DNA of 35,216 bases, from NCBI GenBank assembly GCA_900766585.1, contig CAAFVV010000031.1:1-35216 (forward strand), written 5' to 3'. Below are positions 30,031-35,216 of this stretch, piece by piece. Position 1 is the stretch's first letter; each line of letters begins with the position of its first letter. Position numbers and translations under genes: made by a program. The stretch is from Clostridia bacterium (GTDB taxonomy: Bacteria > Bacillota > Clostridia > Oscillospirales > Acutalibacteraceae). The notes below the pieces were generated by a model. That model made no database searches. It was given only the letters and a program-made list of their open reading frames with translations, and was not told the origin of the DNA.

Positions 30031-30774
30031 ATGCTTTTAAAGGACTGTATTCTCTGCGCGATGAATGATCCTGACTGTTCGTTTGCCCATACGGAAATAG
30101 ACGTATCGGGTGCGGATGGCGGCGAGATTGCCGCACTGTTGGAAAGGGCCGGGCGGCTTTTGGCACATTCCGAAAAGGAAGAGGAGTTTTGGAATACGAT
30201 ACTGCTGTATGTCCCGGAGTCGATGCTGACGGATGAGCTGCTCGGGTATCTGATCAGCAGCAGGATCGCCCTGACGGCGCTCGGACATAAACAGCTCGGG
30301 GAAAAGTGGCTGAAAAAATTGTCACGGGATGTGCCGGAGGCAGCGCTCACCTTGGCGGATGAGTATAGCAGCGGCCGCTGTTCTCCGGAGCAGTTTCGGG
30401 ATTTTTTGGAGGAAAATTCAGCGAATGCCGATGTTTTGCTGTATGTGCTGTCGGTCTGCCGTTTGGACGAGACAAAGCGGAAGCTCGCCTATTATGATAT
30501 TTCCCGCTGCGGTGAGCCGGCGGCTGCGGAAACGGCACGGCAGTGTACATATGCGTGGGTTCTGTCAATAACGGATCGCGTGCAGGATATCCGCGACGCT
30601 ATGGAAACAGGAAATCCCCTGTATCTGGCGGCGATAGCCTCGAATCTTCATACGCCGGATGAGCTCCTTGAGCGATTATCGCAGATCAAAGGGGTGAAAA
30701 ACAGCTCTGTCATACGTCAGGCCAGCCGGCAGACGCGGAAATGGAAAGCGGGTAAAAGGAGAGCGCAAGGATGA
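30031..30774 (+). CDS. helical repeat protein, unknown
   Basis: A 247-residue helical protein with leucine-rich stretches, for example ALLERAGRLLAHSEKEEEF, ALTALGHKQLGEKWLKKL, AALTLADEYSSGRCSPEQ and LAAIASNLHTPDELLERL. The helical pairs suggest another HEAT/ARM-like fold, perhaps akin to leucine-rich repeat variants. No catalytic motif is visible. It follows a GGGAGA site, and its stop overlaps the start of the next gene (ATGA), so the two are coupled. It sits in the putative immunity array. Confidence 0.6.
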   Translation: MLLKDCILCAMNDPDCSFAHTEIDVSGADGGEIAALLERAGRLLAHSEKEEEFWNTILLYVPESMLTDELLGYLISSRIALTALGHKQLGEKWLKKLSRDVPEAALTLADEYSSGRCSPEQFRDFLEENSANADVLLYVLSVCRLDETKRKLAYYDISRCGEPAAAETARQCTYAWVLSITDRVQDIRDAMETGNPLYLAAIASNLHTPDELLERLSQIKGVKNSSVIRQASRQTRKWKAGKRRAQG

Positions 30775-31064
30775 ATCAGAGAGCGTATTGCTGTTCGTGT
30801 ATGGAGACGTATATTCGCAGTGAGGATGGGATACTCCTCTATGTGCCGACATTTGACGAATACGGGATTCCGGTTTGCGGCAGCGAAAACGGGAAAACCG
30901 GCTCCTATATACAAATACAGTACTGTCCCTGGTGCGGGAAAAAACTGCCCGGCAATCGGCGCGGCGACTGGGTCAAGCAGCTTAACGCGCTGGGATATGA
31001 TGATCCTTTTTCGGAAAAGATTCCCGTGCGCTTTCAAACGGATGAATGGTACCGCGGCAGATAA
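30771..31064 (+). CDS. small zinc-ribbon protein (DUF6980-like)
   Basis: A 97-residue protein with cysteine pairs CCSCME near the N-terminus and CPWCGKKLP (about 52-60), consistent with a small zinc ribbon. The end GYDDPFSEKIPVRFQTDEWY is a distinctive block I associate with the DUF6980-type family of small zinc-ribbon proteins; this is from memory and needs a search. The start overlaps the previous stop. Function is unknown; small metal-binding proteins of this type occur next to polymorphic toxins. Confidence 0.65.
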   Translation: MNQRAYCCSCMETYIRSEDGILLYVPTFDEYGIPVCGSENGKTGSYIQIQYCPWCGKKLPGNRRGDWVKQLNALGYDDPFSEKIPVRFQTDEWYRGR

Positions 31065-31126
31065 TGCCGTTTCGGACAGCGCAGGAGCGGTAAATGGGTG
31101 TAAAACCGGAGGGAGTGGGGTAGACA

Positions 31127-31987
31127 ATGGGAATAAGCAGAAATATGTATTGCTATCTGAACAAGGAGGATGGCGAGGCGCTGTTTCGGTATATCTTCGA
31201 TTTGGGTGCAGTCATTTGCACCTCCCGCGGCGATTTGCTGGGAGCGGAGGATTATGACAGCAGTTTTTCTCTGAAAACGTATTATGTAGTCGCTCCTGAT
31301 AACAAAAAGTTTCCGCCCCCTGCGCATTCGAGCGAGCTCACCATAGAAACGTCGTCGTATTTGTATGGCATGCCCCATAAGGTTGTATGCAACGGGATCA
31401 TCGGGCTATATCTGAAAGAGGACGACGACAATGAATTTTTTATCCGTATTTTCAAACAAGTAAAAAAATATGTGCAAAAAAGTTATGTTCGTTCGGATGG
31501 CAGATATGCGTATTATGCCGGACCGTCGATATATGAGGAGTGGTGGCGGGAAAAGATCGTTTTGGCTGATTTAATAAAAAGACGGGAAATCGAAGTAAAG
31601 GAGGCTGATTTTTCGTTAGTAGATTTTGTTGAGGAAATGAAACGGCAGGGATATTTTGTCACTCAAAATTTATGCAGAATGAGAGACTTGTGTGACGAGT
31701 TAAACCTGTCCGGCGATTGCTTTTTGGTCTACTATGACAAAACAAAACTGCTCTGCGGCAGACGCGGAAGCACTATCGACTTTATGCAGGGTTCAAAATG
31801 TGTGTTCTTTTATCGGGGAACCAGGAAGAAAGTTCCTTATTTTGTGTTCCATATTGATGTGCGTGAGGATGAAAAGGACACGCCGCTTAAAAAATTGCAG
31901 GATGCAGTGGAGCAATATTTGACCAAAGTGTTGGAGGAGAGTAAAGCAAAGGAAGGGTTACTCACAAATGAAAATCAGCAATTGTGA
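31127..31987 (+). CDS. unknown protein in immunity-like array
   Basis: A 286-residue protein without a family I recognise. It opens MGISRNMYCYLNKEDGEALF, has an aromatic-rich middle (YVVAPDNKKFPPPAHSSEL, then YAYYAGPSIYEEWWREKIV) and a second half including LVYYDKTKLLCGRRGSTIDF. No signal peptide or membrane segment. The ATG at 31127 follows GGAGGGAG. Its 3' end overlaps the next gene by 20 bases, in a different frame. AT content is higher than in the core genes, consistent with foreign origin. Confidence 0.6.
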   Translation: MGISRNMYCYLNKEDGEALFRYIFDLGAVICTSRGDLLGAEDYDSSFSLKTYYVVAPDNKKFPPPAHSSELTIETSSYLYGMPHKVVCNGIIGLYLKEDDDNEFFIRIFKQVKKYVQKSYVRSDGRYAYYAGPSIYEEWWREKIVLADLIKRREIEVKEADFSLVDFVEEMKRQGYFVTQNLCRMRDLCDELNLSGDCFLVYYDKTKLLCGRRGSTIDFMQGSKCVFFYRGTRKKVPYFVFHIDVREDEKDTPLKKLQDAVEQYLTKVLEESKAKEGLLTNENQQL

Positions 31988-32351
31988 ATTCCGGATTATC
32001 CGGCGCTGCAGTAATCTGTCTGAATTCAAACGTCATTTTTTGAAAAAGATAGATCACCTGCATCCCGTCATAGAGAAAATGGTAATTGAACCGTATTGGA
32101 AAGAAAAGGGGTCTTTTGATGGATGGTGTCGGTTTTCCACAGAGCGGCTACTCACAGAAAAAAGAATCCAATGGTTCTTTCGTGGATTTGATTCTTACAA
32201 AATAACGGGCATAGGGGATGAATATGAATTTTTCTCTGCACGGGCACTATGCGAGGACTGCAGAAATTTACTGTGCGAGGTGCATATTCCCAAAACAGGC
32301 TTCACTGAAGCATTGGTTGAGGGTTGGCGGGATGTTCCGGAGAATTTTTGA
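31968..32351 (+). CDS. small unknown protein directly before a HINT fragment
   Basis: A 127-residue, Arg/Lys- and Phe-rich protein starting MKISNCEFRIIRRCSNLSEF and ending FTEALVEGWRDVPENF. No known family recognised. It begins inside the preceding gene and ends where the orphan HINT fragment begins (about 32386), so the cassette boundary falls at or just after its stop codon. It is AT-rich. The gene could be the immunity gene of a former toxin cassette; that is an inference from context. Confidence 0.55.
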   Translation: MKISNCEFRIIRRCSNLSEFKRHFLKKIDHLHPVIEKMVIEPYWKEKGSFDGWCRFSTERLLTEKRIQWFFRGFDSYKITGIGDEYEFFSARALCEDCRNLLCEVHIPKTGFTEALVEGWRDVPENF

Positions 32352-32385
32352 AGTCAGAGCATTACAAAAACAAGCTGCTCTGCGC

Positions 32386-32532
32386 CGGCTTCGGCTCGTC
32401 AACGGCGAATATGTCACCGTTGAGCAGGTCCGGCACGAGATACCGAAATCGCCGGTCAAGGTCTACAACTTTGAGGTACAGGACAAGCACACCTATTATG
32501 TCGGCGTCATCATCTGCTTTCTAGACGGGTAA
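32386..32532 (+). pseudogene. orphan C-terminal fragment of a pretoxin HINT domain
   Basis: This frame reads RLRLVNGEYVTVEQVRHEI, then VKVYNFEVQDKHTYYVG, the very conserved end of the PT-HINT (intein/hedgehog-like) domain that in Rhs, WapA and related polymorphic toxins precedes a variable toxin tip and normally ends TYYVG...VLVHN. Here homology breaks off after TYYVG (32505), with VIICFLDG and a stop, so the VHN junction and the toxin are missing. The N-terminal HINT half and the large toxin body are missing too. The frame is open upstream to 32218 but overlaps another gene there. I interpret it as a remnant from replacement of toxin-tip cassettes. Confidence 0.8.
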
Positions 32533-32580
32533 TGCGTGCACTGGACAAGTCGGAAATAAAAGGATTGTTTAGGTGAAGCT

Positions 32581-33462
32581 ATGTATAAGTCATATTATTA
32601 TTGCTTTTTAAGGTCGTCTTTTGGGGATGAATGTATTGAGAGAGTAATAGCGCTGATAAAGCCGTATTCCATTCGTTACAAAGAGACGGAGACATCACTG
32701 ATGTTTACGTTATATGATAACATGGACGGGTTTGAGACATTATATCAGGCGCTAGCAGACATCTATGTTTTGGATGACGGAGAAACGGCTGGTATTCTGA
32801 AGGATTGGGTCTACACAAAGGATGAGATCGAACAGGCAGAATGGCTGACCATGTACACCCAATATTCCAGAGTGGAAAGCATAAAGGACACTACTTTCTC
32901 TTATACCCACCCCTATGCTGTAAATCATGCATATGGATGTGAGATCGTGCATTATTCCCATAGAGATCAGGTTGGTCCGTTTATTCTTTCAACTGCCTAC
33001 AAATGGCCTGCCCGTTGTTTTTTTGTGTCGTATTTAGGTTCGTTTACCGATCTTTTCACCAATGCCGCCGGAAAAGATTTTTTAGCCTCATATTGTCCTG
33101 AAGCTATTGGCTTTAAGGGAGTGTATCTCAAACGGGCAGACGGATTGCAGGACTCCAACATATTCCAGCTGGATTTTCAAAATGTGCTGCCGACAGAGGA
33201 AATCGTTTCTCCCGACGTGCCGGTGAAAAAGTGTGAAGTATGCGGTCGTTGGAGCTATGAGATCCATCCCGCCCTTTATCAGATGCAGGTGTATTCTTCT
33301 TATCTTAATGCGAAAAAGAAGATATATCGCACGGAAAAGATCTTTGGCCCAGGATTTCCGGATCATAAAATCGTGATCCATCAGTCTATGAGGCAGGAGA
33401 TCATTCGTCGGAATATGCAGAAGAATTTGGTATTTGCACCACTGATCACGGTGAAAAACTGA
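32581..33462 (+). CDS. unknown protein with one CxxC motif
   Basis: A 293-residue protein, not recognised. It has aromatic-rich blocks (MYKSYYYCFLRSSFGDECIE, then WLTMYTQYSRVESIKDTTFS) and a late CEVCGRW (about residue 218) that could bind a metal or form a disulfide. No signal peptide. The ATG follows AGGTGAAG. It comes directly after the HINT remnant and before the tandem SMI1 gene. It may be the immunity gene of a lost toxin; nothing in the protein itself shows that. Confidence 0.55.
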   Translation: MYKSYYYCFLRSSFGDECIERVIALIKPYSIRYKETETSLMFTLYDNMDGFETLYQALADIYVLDDGETAGILKDWVYTKDEIEQAEWLTMYTQYSRVESIKDTTFSYTHPYAVNHAYGCEIVHYSHRDQVGPFILSTAYKWPARCFFVSYLGSFTDLFTNAAGKDFLASYCPEAIGFKGVYLKRADGLQDSNIFQLDFQNVLPTEEIVSPDVPVKKCEVCGRWSYEIHPALYQMQVYSSYLNAKKKIYRTEKIFGPGFPDHKIVIHQSMRQEIIRRNMQKNLVFAPLITVKN

Positions 33463-33559
33463 GACATGGCGAAAGTCATTTTCGGCGGACAGCTCAATCT
33501 GAAAGCGCTGTTCGTCATACCGGCGGAGCGGCACTGTTACGGAAGGGACTGATAAAATA
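33463..33559 (+). other. 97-base spacer with a 28-codon open frame
   Basis: The spacer holds a short open frame from an ATG at 33466 to a TGA at 33550, starting MAKVIFGGQLNLKALF. There is no ribosome binding site. No terminator is visible. It is probably a remnant rather than a gene. Confidence 0.35.
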
Positions 33560-34435
33560 ATGAGCAACCAAAAAAGAGAGCGCATGCAATTTACGCAGAA
33601 AAGCAGATTTTCCGAGGAGGCACTGTCTGCGATCGAAAAGGAGCTGGGTGTTGCCCTGCCGGAGGATTACTGTGTTTTTTTGCGGAAGTACAACGGCGGC
33701 AGACCGGCTAATAATATGATCAAGACCACATGGAAAAAGGACCAAAACGGGTATTTGAGCATCCGTATGCTGTTTGGGCTTAATCGACGGGATGGGGAGG
33801 ATGTCGAAGCCTGCTGCACGGACGAGTGGGTCCCTGAACAGACCGTGTACATCGGTGTGACCTTCATGGGAGAAAGCCTGTGCCTGTCTATGAGAGAGGG
33901 GGAGTTCGGGAAAATATTGGTGGCTGTAGATGGGGAGATCCATCTGCTGGCGGATTCCTTTGCGGATTTTTTGCAAATGGGAGAAGAGGATCACCGGCAG
34001 GATATGGTGTTTGAGCCCTGCGATTATTCGCAATATTTCCGTGAGAATATGCTCAAGGCTTTTGAAAAGGAGATCGGCGCAGCATTGCCGGAGGGGTATT
34101 GCCAATATCTGAGGACGACGAACGGCGGGTATCCGGACAAGACATTTTTCAGCGGTGCGAGTGAAGAGCTGATGGTGCAGTTTTTCTGCGGAATACATAT
34201 GCCCGAATCCTATTTGGATCTCCGGAAGACCTATGCGGAATGCAGGGATATTTTGCCGTCAGACGCGATCTGCATCGGACAGTTCGAGGGCGGCGACATG
34301 ATCCTGCTCTGGATCAGCGGAGAAAAGCGGGATCATGTCTTTTGGATGTGCCATGAGGATGAGGAATGTGAGCTGCTCAGCGATTCTTTTGAGGCATTTG
34401 TCGGGGCTTTGCAGGATGTTCCGGAGGGGGATTAA
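33560..34435 (+). CDS. tandem SMI1/KNR4 (SUKH) immunity-type protein
   Basis: A 291-residue protein made of two consecutive SMI1/KNR4 domains. The first begins EALSAIEKELGVALPEDYCV with LRKYNGG (about 16-50) and ends at LADSFADFLQM near residue 138. The second begins LKAFEKEIGAALPEGYCQYL with RTTNGG (about 166-194) and ends at LSDSFEAFVGAL near 285. SUKH-fold proteins are the most common immunity proteins of polymorphic toxins, protecting against nucleases and other tips. The two domains have diverged, so one protein might match two toxins or have become bivalent by duplication. The ATG follows GGAAGGGA. The next gene starts within four bases of the stop. Confidence 0.85.
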   Translation: MSNQKRERMQFTQKSRFSEEALSAIEKELGVALPEDYCVFLRKYNGGRPANNMIKTTWKKDQNGYLSIRMLFGLNRRDGEDVEACCTDEWVPEQTVYIGVTFMGESLCLSMREGEFGKILVAVDGEIHLLADSFADFLQMGEEDHRQDMVFEPCDYSQYFRENMLKAFEKEIGAALPEGYCQYLRTTNGGYPDKTFFSGASEELMVQFFCGIHMPESYLDLRKTYAECRDILPSDAICIGQFEGGDMILLWISGEKRDHVFWMCHEDEECELLSDSFEAFVGALQDVPEGD

Positions 34436-34438
34436 GTG

Positions 34439-34867
34439 ATGATCACAACGATTTCTGAAAAGTGGTACCAAAAGCTCAAACGGGCGGGGTTTGTTTTTCC
34501 TCTCTGTGAAGAGGAGGCCTATCCCGGGAAACACCTCCTTTTTCGGTTTCAGGAATGGGTCGTCGGAGAAAACACGGATTCTGTTCCCCCGCAGGTGTTA
34601 TCTGAGGGGACATGGGTGCCCACGATCACTGAGCTTTTGGAGTGGCTGGAATACTGCGGCTTTGTCTATACCATTTCGTTTGGCTATGATGACGACGGTC
34701 TTAACGAATATACCTGTGCTGCGCTGGATGTCGAGACAGGAACTCGATTTGACGCGACGTCTTTCATGATGCCTCATGCAATTGCCAAGGTGATCCTCAA
34801 AATACTGAAGAGCGGTGAGCGTGAGTATTTGCCACAGCCGGTGACCGCCAAGATTATCGAGGATTGA
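34439..34867 (+). CDS. small unknown protein, putative immunity
   Basis: A 142-residue acidic protein: MITTISEKWYQKLKRAGFVF, then LLFRFQEWVVGENTD, WVPTITELLEWLEYCGFVYT and a C-terminal PHAIAKVILKILKSGEREYL. I do not recognise a specific family; similar short, acidic, aromatic-rich proteins are frequent in immunity arrays. The start is the ATG at 34439, after GGAGGGGG; an in-frame GTG directly upstream overlaps less well. It is coupled to the tandem SMI1 gene. Confidence 0.6.
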   Translation: MITTISEKWYQKLKRAGFVFPLCEEEAYPGKHLLFRFQEWVVGENTDSVPPQVLSEGTWVPTITELLEWLEYCGFVYTISFGYDDDGLNEYTCAALDVETGTRFDATSFMMPHAIAKVILKILKSGEREYLPQPVTAKIIED

Positions 34868-34906
34868 CAGTTAACGATAAGGACGACTTATGCGAGGGGG
34901 AAAAGT

Positions 34907-35216
34907 ATGCAATTTTATTTTTGGGAATCGCCGTTGTGGGACGATGCCGGACATACAAAATATGCGGAATACTATGATGACAACGGGGATCTTGATAGGG
35001 AACGAACGGAGTATACCTGTCCGCTCTGCGGACAAAAATTAGGGCCATACTTTTGGAAACATCCCCGAAAGCTGACCATTACCACCAGTAAATATGCCGA
35101 TCTGTTGTATGGTCCGCTGACGATGGTCGTTTCCGAAAGGTTCAAGCAGGCCTATGAGGCGTCGGGTCTTACCGGCATTTCCGCCTTTGGAGAGATAGAG
35201 GCCTATAAGGTTCAGC
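34907..35216 (+). CDS. zinc-ribbon, double-CxxCG-like protein (partial)
   Basis: An open frame running off the window after about 103 codons. It starts MQFYFWESPLWDDAGHTKYA and carries CPLCGQKLG near residues 43-51. The later MVVSERFKQAYEASGLTGIS resembles the (L)VSERF..A....GLTG block of double-CxxCG motif immunity proteins and Imm11-like proteins seen next to toxins. The 3' end and any second CxxC pair are outside the window. The ATG at 34907 follows GAGGGGG. Confidence 0.65.
   Translation, partial: MQFYFWESPLWDDAGHTKYAEYYDDNGDLDRERTEYTCPLCGQKLGPYFWKHPRKLTITTSKYADLLYGPLTMVVSERFKQAYEASGLTGISAFGEIEAYKVQ

Noticed and set aside
32471..32499. Promoter-like TTGAGG-N17-TATTAT inside the HINT fragment
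   Set aside because: It lies in conserved HINT coding sequence whose codons explain the bases; it may be fortuitous. It could still help express the gene at 32581.
1..35216. CRISPR arrays or insertion sequences
   Set aside because: No regularly spaced direct repeats and no transposase-like frame were seen.

Overview
The window looks like a chromosomal segment of a Gram-positive Clostridia member, probably an Oscillospirales/Ruminococcaceae-type gut bacterium. This is inferred from the PstA/DarA - holB - ricT gene order, sigma-A promoters with 16-18 bp spacing, strong GGAGG ribosome binding sites, a predicted K+-dependent membrane pyrophosphatase, an ECF sigma/DUF4367 pair and high-GC core genes. 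No rRNA or CRISPR array was seen.

Region 1 (1-5500) is accessory and decayed. Two minus-strand tRNA-Ser genes, CGA (11-99) and GGA (2812-2903), bracket a visibly AT-richer block. That block holds a SAM methyltransferase, a frameshifted GNAT acetyltransferase and an ATC-hydrolase-like gene. Two 5'-half tRNA-Ser fragments lie just upstream of the CGA tRNA and look like scars of past integrations. After the second tRNA, the C-terminal half of an alpha/beta hydrolase abuts the C-terminal third of an HK97-type phage capsid gene, followed by another small decayed gene. An intact DUF4886 gene closes the region.

Region 2 (5570-9990) is a three-gene operon with overlapping stop/start codons: a CDP-glycerol glycerophosphotransferase-like protein with an extra C-terminal domain, an XpaC-like membrane protein with two copies of a winged-helix-like module, and a GtrB/DPM1-type glycosyltransferase. 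It probably acts on cell-surface polymers.

Region 3 (10190-16310) holds an XRE-TPR regulator, a membrane pyrophosphatase (hppA) divergent from adenylosuccinate lyase (purB), and a LOG-family nucleotide hydrolase divergent from a DUF523 gene.

Region 4 (16360-24890) reads on the minus strand. The darA-holB-ricT-ferredoxin-trmN6-rsmI-(DMP19-like)-araC series leads, after a terminator, into rhaB-rhaA for L-rhamnose catabolism. The AraC protein is the likely rhamnose regulator, and the rhaBA promoter lies inside the araC terminator region.

Region 5 (25000-28740) has a QueG-like iron-sulfur protein divergent from a MATE exporter, then an ECF sigma factor overlapping a DUF4367 membrane protein.

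Region 6 (28838-35216, running off the end) is the most unusual part. It has nine small, tightly spaced, same-strand genes, mostly unrecognisable, including a tandem SMI1/KNR4 protein, three zinc-ribbon (CxxC) proteins and two helical-repeat proteins. In the middle sits an orphan fragment of the pretoxin HINT domain used by polymorphic toxins. I read this as an array of immunity genes left by successive toxin-cassette replacements, with no intact toxin in the window.
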